A stretch of DNA of 64,000 nt from Saccharothrix sp. NRRL B-16314 (GCF_000716595.1 NZ_JNXC01000004.1:1-64000), one strand, 5' to 3'. Positions 8,251 through 18,283 are shown, numbered from the stretch's first letter. Translations and numbers: made by a program. The notes: generated by a model from the letters alone, not told the origin.

Positions 8251-9036
8251 TCACACCCGGATGACGTCGACGCCGCGTTCGCGGAACCGGCGCACGTCCT
8301 CCTCGGCGACGTCGGTGTCGGTCACGAGGGTGTGCACGCGGGTGATCGGGCAGACCTCGGCGAACGCCCTGGTGCCGATCTTCGACGAGTCCGCGACCAC
8401 CACGACGCGCTGGGCGCGTTCGGCGAGCATCCGGTCGACGTCCGCCGCGCCCTCGTGGTGCGCGTAGGCGCCCGTGTCGGGGTCGATGCCGTCCACGCCG
8501 AGGAACGTCACGTCGAGGCTCAGCCCGCTGAGGATCCTGCCGGCCAGCGGGCTCGTCAGCTCGTAGGACTGCGGCCGGGCCACGCCACCCGTCACGACGA
8601 GCTTCACCTGTGGCCGCACCGCGAGTTCGTTGGCGATGTTCAACGCGTTGGTGACGACGGTGATCAGCCCGTCACCGGTCGCGCCGCCGACGTCCGGGCT
8701 CGTCATCAACGCCCGCGCCACCTCGGTGGTGGTCGTGCCGCCGTTGATGCCGATCACCGCGCCCCGGTTCACCTGACCGGCCGCCGCACGGCCGATGCGC
8801 TGCTTCTCCCCCGCGCGCAGGACGGTCTTGTACCGCAGCGGGAGACCGTAGGCGACGGAGTGCGCCACCGCGCCACCCCGCGTCCGGGTGAGCAACTGCT
8901 GACGGGCCAGGTGGTCGAGGTCCCGGCGGACGGTCGCACCGGAGACGTCCAGCTCGACCGCGATGTCGTCCACCTCGACCCGGCCCCGATCGGCCAGCAG
9001 CTCCAACAGCAGGTTCAGCCGCTCGTACCGCTTCAC
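8251..9036 (-). CDS. DeoR/GlpR-family transcriptional regulator
   Basis: A 261-residue regulator. The N-terminal DeoR HTH (about 1-57, containing RGRVEVDDIAVELDVSGATV and RRDLDHLA) is followed by a DeoR C-terminal sensor domain with the phosphosugar-binding pattern GINGGTTTTEVARAL and a later VTNALNIANELA. The start is GTG at 9036 behind GGGGAGGTGG. A more upstream ATG lacks such a site. Members repress sugar catabolic genes and are released by phosphorylated sugars. It runs in the same direction as the ROK gene upstream, 60 bases away. Its target is not evident; the adjacent ABC operon is a candidate. Confidence 0.9.
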   Translation of the reverse strand: MKRYERLNLLLELLADRGRVEVDDIAVELDVSGATVRRDLDHLARQQLLTRTRGGAVAHSVAYGLPLRYKTVLRAGEKQRIGRAAAGQVNRGAVIGINGGTTTTEVARALMTSPDVGGATGDGLITVVTNALNIANELAVRPQVKLVVTGGVARPQSYELTSPLAGRILSGLSLDVTFLGVDGIDPDTGAYAHHEGAADVDRMLAERAQRVVVVADSSKIGTRAFAEVCPITRVHTLVTDTDVAEEDVRRFRERGVDVIRV

Positions 9037-9096
9037 CGCGCCACCTCCCCCGAAGTGAACGCACACTACAGATGCCCCGGTGCGAACGGAACCGCT

Positions 9097-10227
9097 TCAG
9101 ATGACGCCCGTCAACGTGGTCCGGATGGCCAGCGCGGCGCCGGAGCGCGCCCACTCGCGGAAATCCCACTGCCGCACGTCGAGGTCGACCAGCGAGGTGT
9201 CCGCCTCGTAGCTGGCCCGGATGCCGTCCGCCACCCGTTCGGCCGACACCTCGTACAGCGGCAGGCCGTCGCCGGTGAGCAGCACCTTCTGCGGGTCGAC
9301 GAGGTTCGCGACGGTGCCGATGAGCACGCCGAGCGCGTAGCCCGCGTCGTCGAACACCCGCTTGGCGTCGGGATCGCCGGCCAGTGCCCGGTCCACCGCC
9401 TCCTCGTAGGTCGGCTCGCCCAGCTCGCGCAGGATCACGTGCGTCATCAGGTAGCTCGACGCGCAGCCGCGGTGGCCGTAGCCGCACACCGGCCCGCTCG
9501 GGTCGACCAGGATGTGGGCGATCCGGGGCGGCAGCCCGTGCGCGCCCTCCACCAGCCTGCCGCCGACGACCAGCCCGCAGCCGACGCCCGCGCCGACCGT
9601 GATCAGCACCATCGACGTCAGGCCCGCGCCCGCGCCGAACCAGTGCTCGGCGGAGGTCAGCGCCTGCACGTCGTTGTCGACGGCGGTCGGCACGCCGGTC
9701 GCCGCGACCACCCGCTCGCGCAGCGGCACGTCGGTCCAGTGCAGGAACTCCGCCTCCACCACGACTCCGTCGCGCACGATGCCGCCGAGCGTCACGCCGA
9801 TCGCGGTGACGTCCCGGAAAGCTGCCGCGACGTCGGCGATCTGGGCGACCACGTCGGCCGGATCGGTGGAGCGCAACGGCTCGTCGGTGGTCTCGACCAC
9901 GGTCGCGGTGAGGTCGGTGACCGCGGCGAACAGCCGGTCCGCGGTCAGCTTCACGCCCAGGAAGCGGTGCGCCTCGCCGCGCACGTGCAGCATCTCCGAC
10001 GGCCTGCCGGTGGACGACCGGAGTTCCGTGCCGCCCTCGACCAGCAGCCCGTGCTGCACCAAGGTGCGGGTCAGCCTGGTGAGGGTGGGGCGGGACAGGT
10101 GCAGCCGCGCGGCGATCTCGGCCCTCGGCATGGCGCCGTGGATCAGGACCTCCAGCAGCACGTCCCGCGCGACCTCGGGCAGGTCCGGCCAGGACGGGGT
10201 GGTGCGAGCGTCGGTTCCCGAGGGCAC
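9097..10227 (-). CDS. ROK-family transcriptional regulator
   Basis: A 376-residue NagC/XylR-type protein with an N-terminal winged HTH (about 20-75, MPRAEIAARLHLSRPTLTRL) and a ROK sugar-kinase-like domain. The ROK zinc motif, normally CxCGxxGC, here reads CGYGHRGC, so the second cysteine is tyrosine. The ATP-binding loop of true ROK kinases is not obvious, consistent with a regulator. GTG at 10227 is assigned as start without a strong ribosome-binding site. Ligand and targets are unknown; sugar-responsive repression is usual for the family. Confidence 0.88.
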   Translation of the reverse strand: MPSGTDARTTPSWPDLPEVARDVLLEVLIHGAMPRAEIAARLHLSRPTLTRLTRTLVQHGLLVEGGTELRSSTGRPSEMLHVRGEAHRFLGVKLTADRLFAAVTDLTATVVETTDEPLRSTDPADVVAQIADVAAAFRDVTAIGVTLGGIVRDGVVVEAEFLHWTDVPLRERVVAATGVPTAVDNDVQALTSAEHWFGAGAGLTSMVLITVGAGVGCGLVVGGRLVEGAHGLPPRIAHILVDPSGPVCGYGHRGCASSYLMTHVILRELGEPTYEEAVDRALAGDPDAKRVFDDAGYALGVLIGTVANLVDPQKVLLTGDGLPLYEVSAERVADGIRASYEADTSLVDLDVRQWDFREWARSGAALAIRTTLTGVI

Positions 10228-10277
10228 CGCCCGAAGATACCCCGCCCCGTCCCGGCCGGATCACCGAGAGCGGGCGG

Positions 10278-11399
10278 CTAGCAGATGGACTGCCTGCTGT
10301 TCACGAGCGTGTTGTTGCGGAACGTGGTGTTGGTGCCGCACGGGCTCTCGGTGATGGCCGAGTTCGTGACGGTCAGGTTCTGGACGAGGATGTCCCGGGT
10401 GACCGGGAACTCGGTCCGCGCCGCCAGCCGGATGTCACCCGGGCCGGTGACGCTGCCGCCCTGCGCGGCGATGTTCACGTTGTAGCAGTTCTCGATCAGG
10501 ATCGAGTTGCTGCCGGTCTGCGCGATGTCGATCCGGTCGATCTGGAGGCCGCCGCTCTCCGAGACGCAGAAGATGCCGCGACCGCCGCCGCGCGCCTTGA
10601 CCGTGCCGACCCGGACGTTGATCGGGTAGCTGCTGCCGATCCGGCCGTTGCGGTTGGCGGTGCGGAACGCGGCGTAGCCGGTGCCGGTGCCCGCGTTCTC
10701 GGCGTCGACGGTGCCGACGGTGGCGTTGATCGTCTGGTTGAGCAGCAGGCCGGACTCGCCGACGCCGCGGGCCACCACGGTGCCGATGGTGAGGCCGTCC
10801 ACGCCGTAGGTCTCCACGGCGTGCGAGCTTGCGCCCTGCACGTACGCGTAGTCGAGGCGGATGTTGCGGCTCCACTGGCTGGTGTCGCCGCGGTTGTCGA
10901 TGCGGACGCCCAAGCCCCTGGACAGGCGCATGTTCACGTTGCCGATCACCACGTTGGTGACGTTGCGCATGAAGATGCCGTACAGCGGGGTGCCGGTGAG
11001 GGTGAGGTTCTGGACCTCGATGTCGCGGACGCCGCGCGCGTAGACCGGGGCGTAGTCGCCCGAGCCGGTGCCGGTGACGTTGATGGTGCCGCACAGGTCG
11101 ATCGTGGTGTAGCTGCGCATCGAGTACCGCTCGCCCGCGGGGATGGAGCCGGACGCCCGGACGACGATCCGCTCCTTGTAGGTGCGGTTGGCGGTGAGGC
11201 TGTCGTTGGCCGCCTGCATCGCGGCGCGCAGGCTGCTGCCGCCGTAGACCGTGCTGCCGCCGCGGCGGGCGGTGAAGCTGGTGCCGGACCCGGTCACCTC
11301 GGCCTGGTACGAGCCGTCGCCGCAGGCCGCCTGCGCCTCCGGCGCGGCCACCTGGAGGAGCGCCGCTGTCAACGCTGACACGGCGAGGAGTGCTTTCAT
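10278..11399 (-). CDS. secreted right-handed parallel beta-helix protein
   Basis: A 373-residue secreted protein with a Sec signal (cleavage about residue 24, AQA/A). Many short VxxxxVxI-type turns follow, such as NVVIGNVNMRLSRGLGVRID and GLTIGTVVARGVGESGLLL, typical of pectate lyase-fold beta-helices. No PL1, PL9 or GH28 active-site motif is clear, so I cannot say whether it is a lyase, a hydrolase or a binding protein. The start at 11399 follows GGGAGAACACCCC. Its leader holds GTAAGCGCTTTC (11421-11432), resembling the mannan-block operator, and a hairpin. Pectin or hemicellulose is a likely substrate from context. Confidence 0.75.
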   Translation of the reverse strand: MKALLAVSALTAALLQVAAPEAQAACGDGSYQAEVTGSGTSFTARRGGSTVYGGSSLRAAMQAANDSLTANRTYKERIVVRASGSIPAGERYSMRSYTTIDLCGTINVTGTGSGDYAPVYARGVRDIEVQNLTLTGTPLYGIFMRNVTNVVIGNVNMRLSRGLGVRIDNRGDTSQWSRNIRLDYAYVQGASSHAVETYGVDGLTIGTVVARGVGESGLLLNQTINATVGTVDAENAGTGTGYAAFRTANRNGRIGSSYPINVRVGTVKARGGGRGIFCVSESGGLQIDRIDIAQTGSNSILIENCYNVNIAAQGGSVTGPGDIRLAARTEFPVTRDILVQNLTVTNSAITESPCGTNTTFRNNTLVNSRQSIC

Positions 11400-11420
11400 G
11401 GGGTGTTCTCCCAAGTGTTG

Positions 11421-11432
11421 GTAAGCGCTTTC
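11421..11432. promoter_or_regulatory. LacI-type operator candidate before beta-helix gene
   Basis: GTAAGCGCTTTC contains the palindrome AAGCGCTT and matches 9 of 12 bases of TTAAGCGCTTAA, found at 53601 before the CE7 esterase gene. It lies 22 bases upstream of the start codon. This suggests control by a LacI-family regulator, perhaps the one at 52.5-53.5 kb. Confidence 0.45.
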
Positions 11433-11484
11433 CTGCGGCGGCGTAGGCGATCCTAGGGTTCTCGACGGCAGAGGGGAAGAGCGG

Positions 11485-11517
11485 CGGCGGCCCACCGGGG
11501 GACGTGGTGGGCCGCCG
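11485..11517. terminator. hairpin between GH26 and beta-helix genes
   Basis: CGGCGGCCCACC (11485-11496) pairs perfectly with GGTGGGCCGCCG (11506-11517) around 9 nt. It is downstream of the GH26 gene in its direction of transcription and probably terminates it. No T-run is present. Confidence 0.6.
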
Positions 11518-11526
11518 TCCGAGTCG

Positions 11527-11548
11527 GTTCTGGGAGCGGTCCCAGAAC
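11527..11548. promoter_or_regulatory. CebR-like palindrome
   Basis: A 22-bp palindrome (GTTCTGGGAGC / GGTCCCAGAAC) with one central mismatch pair. Its core TGGGAGCGGTCCCA differs by one base from TGGGAGCGCTCCCA, the well-known CebR operator of Streptomyces cellulose utilisation genes. It could also act as a hairpin at the end of the GH26 transcript. Confidence 0.5.
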
Positions 11549-11637
11549 GGGTTGTAGTGAAACCGACGCCGGAACGTCCCGTCAAGTGCCCGTCTCACCC
11601 GGGTGAGGAAGGCCCTTGACCGGTACAGATTCGCGGG

Positions 11638-13044
11638 CTACTTCAGGTTGGGCAGCTCGTCGCGCGTGACGACGTAGCTGTGGTTGTAGACCTTCTGGAG
11701 GTGGCCGACCGAGTTGCTGACGGTCAGGTGGTTGCCGTGCCAGGTGCCGAACAGCACCCAGCGCGTGGCGGTGGAGATCAACCGGTCCGGGTCCGGGATG
11801 GGGCCGTTCTCGTGCAGCGCGATCGGCACGGTGGTCCCGACGATGTTCCGCACGGCGTTGTACATCGCGTTCTGCGGGTCGTAGTTGCCGTCACCCGCGT
11901 AGGTGTCCGCGCCGCCGATGTCGACGTACTGCTTGCCCGGGTAGAACGACGCCTGCGGTTGGCCGTTGTAGCCGTGCAGCCACACGAGGTTGTCCAGGCC
12001 CTTGGTGGTGGTGAAGTAGCTGTACATGAAGCGCCACAGCCGGTTGTACTGCGACCCGCCTTCCTTGCTCCACCAGAACCACGTGCCGCCGGCCTCGTGG
12101 AACGGCCGCCAGATGACCGCCGCGCCCGCGTTCTCCAGCTGCTGCAACGAGGCCGCCGCGCCGTCGAGCCGCTGGATGAACGAGTTGTACTCGGCCGTGC
12201 CGGGGGTCAGCACCGCGTTGATGGACACCGCCATCTGCGTGCCCTCGTACGTGTCCGGCTTGGTCGGCGCGCCCATGTGGTAGCCGACCATCGGGATGCC
12301 GCCGGCGTTCCACCACGCGATGGCGCGCGAGGCGTAGTCCTTGGAGTCGCCGTAGTCCAGCGCCCGGATCGCCGGGTACTTGCCGGTGTTGTTCCGGATG
12401 TAGTCGATCTCGTAGTCCGGCCCGCCGATCCAGGTCGACTCCTGCTGGCCGGACAGGATGTGGTTGCCGTACTGCGAGTAGACGTAGCAGAGCAGCTTGC
12501 GGGCCTGGGCGGTGGCGTTCGGGTTGACCGGGTTCACCGAGCACGCCGGGCCGGGGCCGGGGTTCGTGCCCGCGCGCCACTGCTGGTTGGCCTGCCCGTT
12601 GCAGTTCCACAGGGTGACCGCGGTGCCGTTGGCGGTGGCCTGGTTGTGCACGTCCAGGCAGAGGCCCGACTGGGTCGCGGTGATGCTGCCGTTCGAGTTC
12701 AGCCGGAACTTCTGGTTCGCCCCGCCGTTGCAGTCCCAGATCGCCAACCGGACGCCGGGCGTGGTGGAGGCGTTCGGCACGTCGAGGCACCGGCCGCCGT
12801 TGAAAACCCGCAGCTCACCGGCGGCGGTGAACTCCCAGCCCTGGTTCGACTGGCCGTTGCAGTCCCAGATGTCCACCAGTGCGCCGTTGGCGTTGGTCCC
12901 GCCGGCCACGTCGAGGCAGCGGTTCGAGGCGACCCCGACGAGCGGGGCCGGTGCGGCGTGGGCGGGTGTGCCGACCAGGGCCGACGCGGGAACGGCCAAC
13001 GCGAGGGCGAGCATGGCTCTGCCCACGCGACGAAGTGCGCGCAT
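11638..13044 (-). CDS. secreted beta-mannanase, N-terminal CBM13 plus GH26
   Basis: A 468-residue extracellular endo-beta-1,4-mannanase. The Sec signal ends near residue 30 (AHA/A). A ricin-type CBM13 domain (about 33-158) shows three QxW-type repeats (DIWDCNGQSNQGW, AIWDCNGGANQKF, TLWNCNGQANQQW). After a short Gly/Pro linker, the GH26 domain (about 170-468) carries the acid/base Glu317 in WRPFHEAGG and the nucleophile Glu412 in IALHENG. ATG at 13044 was chosen because AAAGGAG lies just before it; an earlier ATG at 13062 includes that site. It acts on mannan or galactomannan outside the cell. A second mannanase (GH5_8) lies at 50.6-52.2 kb. Confidence 0.92.
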   Translation of the reverse strand: MRALRRVGRAMLALALAVPASALVGTPAHAAPAPLVGVASNRCLDVAGGTNANGALVDIWDCNGQSNQGWEFTAAGELRVFNGGRCLDVPNASTTPGVRLAIWDCNGGANQKFRLNSNGSITATQSGLCLDVHNQATANGTAVTLWNCNGQANQQWRAGTNPGPGPACSVNPVNPNATAQARKLLCYVYSQYGNHILSGQQESTWIGGPDYEIDYIRNNTGKYPAIRALDYGDSKDYASRAIAWWNAGGIPMVGYHMGAPTKPDTYEGTQMAVSINAVLTPGTAEYNSFIQRLDGAAASLQQLENAGAAVIWRPFHEAGGTWFWWSKEGGSQYNRLWRFMYSYFTTTKGLDNLVWLHGYNGQPQASFYPGKQYVDIGGADTYAGDGNYDPQNAMYNAVRNIVGTTVPIALHENGPIPDPDRLISTATRWVLFGTWHGNHLTVSNSVGHLQKVYNHSYVVTRDELPNLK

Positions 13045-13103
13045 CCGATCTCCTTTGATCATCGCAGACGGTGGCGGAGAGGCTCGTGCCGAGCCGCACC
13101 ACA

Positions 13104-13132
13104 TTGTTAAGTCCACGATGAAACAAAGTCAA
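13104..13132 (-). promoter_or_regulatory. predicted promoter of the GH26 mannanase
   Basis: Reading on the minus strand, TTGACT is followed after 17 bases by TAACAA, close to the HrdB/sigma-70 consensus. It ends 60 bases before the start codon. No obvious palindromic operator overlaps it. Confidence 0.55.
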
Positions 13133-13144
13133 TGGCGTACCCGC

Positions 13145-14350
13145 CTAGCGGGTGATGATGTACGCGATGCCGCCGGAGCCGCCCGCGACGGAGCCGTCCG
13201 CCCGGTACCGCTTCGTCCGCAGCCAGATGTTCTCGAACTGGGTCCGGTCGTAGACCCGCCGCACCGCCGCGTTGGAGGACGACGCCGGGTCGTTGGCGAT
13301 CACGTCGCCGTCCTCGGTGAACCCGATGACGACCATGATGTGGCCGGCCGTGCCGTAGCCCGCGCCGTCCAGCTCGTCCGCCCGGAACGACTGGGAGGTG
13401 ATCACCGGGACGCCGCGCGCGATGTAACCCTCCAGTTCGGACAGTGAGCGCAGGCGCGTGATGTGGCCGCGCAGACCGAAGCTCGCCGCGTACGCCGTGT
13501 TGAACGGCCAGTTGCCCGCGCCCCGGTAGTCGTAGTCGTACGTGTGCCGGGCGGCGTGGTCCACGGCGCGGTCCGCGTGGCCCGGGTCGACCCAGGCCAG
13601 GTCGTCGGCGGTCGGCCCGCGCCCGTAGTACTCGACGACCATCTCAGTCGACGTCGGGCTGCACCACGCCTCACCGCCGCCGTCGTACTCGGGGTAGTGG
13701 CCCTCGTGCACGTTCTGGGAGTAGCGCGGCACCGCCAGCTCGACGCCACTCGCGACGCCCGGCGTGCTCGGGGGAACCGTGAAGCGGTCCGGGACCGCGG
13801 AGGCCATCGCGCCCGCCATCCGGAGCAGCGGCGACGTCCGCGTGCCGGTCTGCCGGTAGAGCGTGACCCGGAGCTGGTACGCGCGCAGCGGCTGCTGCCC
13901 GGCGACGAACGTGTCGACGTCGACCGAACCGTGCTCGTCGCCCTGGCCGGAGACGGTGGTCCGCTTGACGTCCTGGTCGCCGAACGCCCAGCGGCCCATC
14001 ACGTACCAGCGGGTGCCGTCGCCGCGCAGCTCGACCTGCAACCAGGTGCCGGCGGGGGTGTCGGCGTTCCACGAGGCGACGGCCTGGGTGGCGTCGAACC
14101 CGGTGACCCGGCGCGGCGACGTCCACCGCGCGTAGTCGTAGCTCTTGCCCTCGTGCTCCAGCACGCCGACCGGCCGGCGGACGACCAGCCCACCGGGCAC
14201 CAGCGCGGTGCCCTCGTGCTCACCCTGGACGAGCTGCGCGGCCCGCCATTCCCGGTAGTCGACGCGCGCGCCCTCGGCCACCGCGGGCGGTGCCGCGGCG
14301 AGACCGAGGGCGAGCACTGCGGACACCACCGACACACCCCGAAGAGTCAT
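13145..14350 (-). CDS. secreted C39-like cysteine peptidase
   Basis: A 401-residue secreted protein with a Sec signal (about 1-25, AVA/E), an N-terminal region of unknown fold (about 30-200), and a C-terminal papain-like peptidase C39_2 domain (about 205-401). The catalytic Cys is in EAWCSPTSTEMV, the His in GHIMVVIGF, and a candidate third residue is in VIANDP. C39-like domains cleave peptides, but in this secreted actinobacterial group substrates are unknown. The gene stands alone between the mannanase and the arabinose operon, and I see no functional link to sugar use. Confidence 0.82.
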   Translation of the reverse strand: MTLRGVSVVSAVLALGLAAAPPAVAEGARVDYREWRAAQLVQGEHEGTALVPGGLVVRRPVGVLEHEGKSYDYARWTSPRRVTGFDATQAVASWNADTPAGTWLQVELRGDGTRWYVMGRWAFGDQDVKRTTVSGQGDEHGSVDVDTFVAGQQPLRAYQLRVTLYRQTGTRTSPLLRMAGAMASAVPDRFTVPPSTPGVASGVELAVPRYSQNVHEGHYPEYDGGGEAWCSPTSTEMVVEYYGRGPTADDLAWVDPGHADRAVDHAARHTYDYDYRGAGNWPFNTAYAASFGLRGHITRLRSLSELEGYIARGVPVITSQSFRADELDGAGYGTAGHIMVVIGFTEDGDVIANDPASSSNAAVRRVYDRTQFENIWLRTKRYRADGSVAGGSGGIAYIITR

Positions 14351-14419
14351 GTCGGAAATTGTCGCGTTATCCGGTTCTCTTGTAAAAGTCCAACAGGGTG
14401 TAATCAGCCGACCGGGTGG

Positions 14420-15640
14420 TCACGCGCGGCCACGACGCTTGGTCCACACGTCGTAGGCGACCGCGGCCAGCAGGACCAGGCCCTTCACGAGCATCACCTG
14501 TTCGCTGGGCGCGCCGATCAGCGACATGCCGTTGTTGATCACGCCCATGATCAGGCCGCCGGTGATCGCGCCGACCACCTTGCCCACGCCGCCCTGCACC
14601 GCCGCGCCGCCGATGAACGCCGCCGCGATCGCGTCGAGCTCGAACGCGGTGCCCGCCGTCGGACCGGCCTGGTTGAGCCGGCCGGCGAAGATCACGCCCG
14701 CCAGCGCGGCCAGCACGCCCATGTTCACGAACACCCAGAACGTGACCTGCTTGACCTTCACGCCGGACAGCGTGGCCGCCTGGAGGTTGCCGCCGATGGC
14801 GTAGATGTGCCGGCCGAACACCGACTTGTTCGCCATCACCGAGTAGCCCAGCGCCAGCACCGCCAGCAGCACGAGCACCCACGGCAGGTTGCGGAACCGG
14901 GCCAGCTGCACGACCACGGCCAGCACCACGGCCGCCGCCAGCGCGATCTTCGCCACGAAGATCGGGAACGGGTCGACGACCTGCCGGTAGCTCAGCCGCG
15001 CCTTGCGCTTGCGCCACTGCGTGAACGCGAACCCGGCCACCACCGCGACACCGACCAGCAGGCTCAGCAGGTCCGCGCCGCCCAGCGGGCCGAGGCCGAC
15101 GTTGCCGAGGTAGCCCTCGGTGAAGCCGTTGGCCAGCGTGCGGATCTGGTCCGGGAACGGCCCGATGCCCTGGTTGCCCAGCACGGTCAGGGTCAGCGCC
15201 CGGAACACCAGCATGCCCGCCAGCGTCACGATGAACGCCGGGATGCCGAAGAACGCCACCCAGTAGCCCTGCGCCGCGCCGATCACCGCGCCCGCGAGCA
15301 GCGTGATCACCACCGCCAGCGGCCACGGCAGGCCCATCTGCACGGTCAGCACCGCGCAGATCGCGCCGGTCAGCGCCACCACCGACCCGACGGACAGGTC
15401 GATGTGCCCGTTGATGATCACCAGGATCATGCCGATGGCCAGGATCAGCACGTACGAGTTCTGCACGATGATGTTGGAGATGTTCTGCGGTGTCAGCAGA
15501 GCACCGTCCGTCAGCACGGTGAAGAGCACCACGATCAGCGCGAACGCCATGTAGATGCCGGACTGTCGCAGGTTGATCGAGAACCGGCGCTGCGATGCGG
15601 CGGACTTCGCCACGGGCGCCGGTGCCAGTTCAGTGCTCAT
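14420..15640 (-). CDS. mmsB: sugar ABC transporter permease, XylH/GguB type
   Basis: A 406-residue CUT2-family permease with about ten membrane segments and the signature [20 protein letters not shown]. It is larger than ribose permeases, as is usual for the MmsB/GguB/XylH subgroup that imports xylose, arabinose and related pentoses. Its ATG overlaps the ATPase stop (ATGA). It is the last gene of the arabinose operon (regulator, araB, araD, araA, binding protein, ATPase, permease). Confidence 0.9.
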   Translation of the reverse strand: MSTELAPAPVAKSAASQRRFSINLRQSGIYMAFALIVVLFTVLTDGALLTPQNISNIIVQNSYVLILAIGMILVIINGHIDLSVGSVVALTGAICAVLTVQMGLPWPLAVVITLLAGAVIGAAQGYWVAFFGIPAFIVTLAGMLVFRALTLTVLGNQGIGPFPDQIRTLANGFTEGYLGNVGLGPLGGADLLSLLVGVAVVAGFAFTQWRKRKARLSYRQVVDPFPIFVAKIALAAAVVLAVVVQLARFRNLPWVLVLLAVLALGYSVMANKSVFGRHIYAIGGNLQAATLSGVKVKQVTFWVFVNMGVLAALAGVIFAGRLNQAGPTAGTAFELDAIAAAFIGGAAVQGGVGKVVGAITGGLIMGVINNGMSLIGAPSEQVMLVKGLVLLAAVAYDVWTKRRGRA

Positions 15641-17163
15641 GAGGTCTGTCCCTGGGTCATGTGGTGCATCAGGCGTTCCTGGGTGGCGTCGGCGCGGTCC
15701 AGCTCACCGGTGATCCGGCCCTCGGACAGCGCGTACACCCGGTCGCACAGGCCGAGCAGCTCCGGCAGCTCCGAGGAGATGACCAGCACCGCGCGGCCCT
15801 GGTCGGCCAGCTCGTTGATGATCGAGTAGATCTCGTACTTCGCGCCGACGTCGATACCGCGCGTCGGCTCGTCGAGGATGAGCACGTCCGGGTCGGTGAA
15901 CATCCACTTGGCCAGCACGACCTTCTGCTGGTTGCCGCCGGACAGCGACGAGGTGGGCGTGCCGACGTCGGGCGTCTTGATGTTCATCGAGCGCCGGAAC
16001 CGCTCGGCGACCGAGAACTCCTCGTTCTCGTTCACCCAGCCGCGCCGGGAGAGCTTGACGAGCCCCGCCGCCGACACGTTCCGCTTCACGTCGTCGATGA
16101 GGTTCAGCCCGTACCGCTTGCGGTCCTCGCTCACGTACGCCAAGCCGTGCTCGATGGCCTTGCGGACGGTGCGGGTGTCGATCTCGCGGCCGTCCTTGAC
16201 CACGCGGCCGGACACGCCGACGCCGTACGAGCGGCCGAACACGCTCATCGCGAGTTCCGTGCGGCCGGCGCCCATGAGGCCCGCGAGACCGACGATCTCA
16301 CCGCGCCGCAGCGACAGCGTGGCGTTGTCGACCACCACCCGGTCCGGCTGGGACGGGCTGTGCACGGTCCAGTCCTCGATCCGCAGCACCTCCTCCCCCA
16401 CCTTCGGCGTCCGAGGCGGGAAGCGGTGCTCCAGGTCGCGGCCGACCATGCCCGAGATGATCCGCTCCTCGGTGACGTCCGCCGCGGGCAGCGTCTCGAT
16501 GGTGCGGCCGTCGCGCAGGATCGTGATGCTGTCCGCGATCCGGGTCACCTCGTTGAGCTTGTGCGAGATGATCACCGAGGTGATGCCCTCGTCGCGCAGG
16601 CCGTCCAGCAGGTCGAGCAGGTGCGCGGAGTCGTCGTCGTTCAACGCCGCGGTCGGCTCGTCCAGGATCAGCAGCTTGACCTCCTTGGCCAGGGCCTTGG
16701 CGATCTCCACCAGCTGCTGCTTGCCCACACCGAGGTCGTGCACGGGCTCCGTGGGGTTCTCCCGCAGGCCCACGCGGGCGAGCAGTGCCGCCGCCGCGTG
16801 GTTCGTGCGGTTCCAGTCGATGAACCCGCGCTTGGCCCGCTCGTTGCCGAGGTACAGGTTCTCGGCGATGGACAGCTGGCCGCACAGCGCCAGCTCCTGG
16901 TGGATGATCACGATGCCGCGCCGCTCGCTGTCGCGGACGCCGCCGAACGAGCAGGGCTCGCCCTCGAAGACGATCTCGCCCTCGTACGACCCGTCCGGGT
17001 GCACGCCGGAGAGCACCTTCATCAGCGTGGACTTGCCCGCGCCGTTCTCACCGCAGATCGCGTGGATCTCACCGCGCCGCACGGCGAGCGATACGTCGTG
17101 CAGCGCGGTGACCCCGGCGAACCGCTTGGTGATGCCGCGCATCACCAGGATGTCGTCGGACAT
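15637..17163 (-). CDS. mmsA: sugar ABC transporter ATPase, double cassette
   Basis: A 508-residue ATPase with two fused ABC domains, as in the GguA/XylG/AraG group. The first has Walker [13 protein letters not shown] and the degenerate signature [15 protein letters not shown]. The second has a replaced Walker A ([12 protein letters not shown]) and a full signature [15 protein letters not shown] with Walker B DVLILDEP. It energises import by the CUT2 permease downstream and starts 7 bases after the binding-protein gene. Confidence 0.93.
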   Translation of the reverse strand: MSDDILVMRGITKRFAGVTALHDVSLAVRRGEIHAICGENGAGKSTLMKVLSGVHPDGSYEGEIVFEGEPCSFGGVRDSERRGIVIIHQELALCGQLSIAENLYLGNERAKRGFIDWNRTNHAAAALLARVGLRENPTEPVHDLGVGKQQLVEIAKALAKEVKLLILDEPTAALNDDDSAHLLDLLDGLRDEGITSVIISHKLNEVTRIADSITILRDGRTIETLPAADVTEERIISGMVGRDLEHRFPPRTPKVGEEVLRIEDWTVHSPSQPDRVVVDNATLSLRRGEIVGLAGLMGAGRTELAMSVFGRSYGVGVSGRVVKDGREIDTRTVRKAIEHGLAYVSEDRKRYGLNLIDDVKRNVSAAGLVKLSRRGWVNENEEFSVAERFRRSMNIKTPDVGTPTSSLSGGNQQKVVLAKWMFTDPDVLILDEPTRGIDVGAKYEIYSIINELADQGRAVLVISSELPELLGLCDRVYALSEGRITGELDRADATQERLMHHMTQGQTS

Positions 17164-17170
17164 GTTCCAA

Positions 17171-18283
17171 CTACCTCAACTGGTCCGCGGTGTAGTAGCC
17201 GCTGTCCACGAGCACCTTCTGGTAGTTGGTCTTGTCCACGATGACCGGCTCCAGCAGGAAGGACGGCACGACCTTCTTGCCGTTGTCGTAGTCCTTCTCG
17301 TTGTTGACCTCGGGCTTGCCACCCTTGAGCACCGCGTCCGCCATCTTCACGGTGACCGCCGCCAGCTCGCGGGTGTCCTTGTGGATGGTCGAGTACTGCT
17401 CGTTGCCGATGATCGACTTGACCGAGGCGACCTCGGCGTCCTGACCGGTGACGGTCGGGTACGGGTTGCCCGCGGTGCCGTAGCCGCTGCTCTTGAGCGC
17501 GGACAGGATGCCGATGGACAGGCCGTCGTACGGCGACAGCACGCCGTTCACCTGGGCACCGCCGTAGGTGGAGGTGAGCAGGTCCTCCATCCGCTTCTGG
17601 GCCGTGGCCGGGTCCCAGCGCAGGATGGCGACCGTCTTGAAGTCGACCTGGCCGCTCTTGACCACCAGCGTGCCCTTGTCGATGTGGGGCTGGAGCACCG
17701 ACATCGCGCCGTTGAAGAAGAACGTGGCGTTGTTGTCGTCCGGCGAGCCGGCGAACAGCTCGATGTTCAGCGGGCCCTTCGCGTCACCGGGGGTGCCGTC
17801 GGCCTTGAGCACGCCGAGGCCCGTCAGCAGCGACGTCGCCTGCTGCACGCCGACCTTGAAGTTGTCGAACGTGGCGTAGTAGTCGACGCTGTCCGTGTTG
17901 CGCAGGAGGCGGTCGTAGGCGATGACCGGGATCTTCGCGTCTTCCGCCTGCTGGAGCTGCGACGTGATCGCGGTGCCGTCGATCGAGGCCACGATCAGAA
18001 GCTTCGCGCCCTTGGTGATCTGGTTCTCGATCTGGTTGGCCTGCGTCGGGATGTCGTTCTCGGCGTACTGGAGGTCGACCTTGTAGCCCTTCTCCTCCAA
18101 CGCCTTCTTGATGTTGTCGCCGTCGTGGATCCAGCGCTCGGACGACCGCGTCGGCATGGTCACGCCGACGAGCGCGCCCTCGGTCGACCCGGTCTGCTGG
18201 TCGACGGTCTTCTCCGCCGAGCCGCAGGCGGTCAACGTGAGCGCTGCCGCCACGGTGGCGGCGGCGAACCGTGGAAACTTCAT
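17171..18283 (-). CDS. chvE: multiple-sugar-binding lipoprotein, ChvE type
   Basis: A 370-residue periplasmic-binding-protein-like lipoprotein. The signal ends LTLTAC with the lipidated Cys at residue 20. The ribose-binding-type fold shows [20 protein letters not shown] and [20 protein letters not shown]. ChvE-type proteins bind monosaccharides such as xylose, arabinose and galactose. Position 40 bases behind araA in an operon with AraR-type control makes L-arabinose the likely ligand. A GAGGAGAAAG site precedes the ATG. Confidence 0.9.
   Translation of the reverse strand: MKFPRFAAATVAAALTLTACGSAEKTVDQQTGSTEGALVGVTMPTRSSERWIHDGDNIKKALEEKGYKVDLQYAENDIPTQANQIENQITKGAKLLIVASIDGTAITSQLQQAEDAKIPVIAYDRLLRNTDSVDYYATFDNFKVGVQQATSLLTGLGVLKADGTPGDAKGPLNIELFAGSPDDNNATFFFNGAMSVLQPHIDKGTLVVKSGQVDFKTVAILRWDPATAQKRMEDLLTSTYGGAQVNGVLSPYDGLSIGILSALKSSGYGTAGNPYPTVTGQDAEVASVKSIIGNEQYSTIHKDTRELAAVTVKMADAVLKGGKPEVNNEKDYDNGKKVVPSFLLEPVIVDKTNYQKVLVDSGYYTADQLR

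Noticed and set aside
13848..14350. Functional link of the C39-like peptidase with peptide export
   Set aside because: Bacteriocin-type C39 domains sit on ABC exporters. This one is a secreted stand-alone domain with no exporter or precursor peptide nearby.
13463..15829. 788-codon open frame antisense to the C39 peptidase and sugar permease
   Set aside because: His/Arg-rich mirror frame spanning two real genes and their intergenic region.
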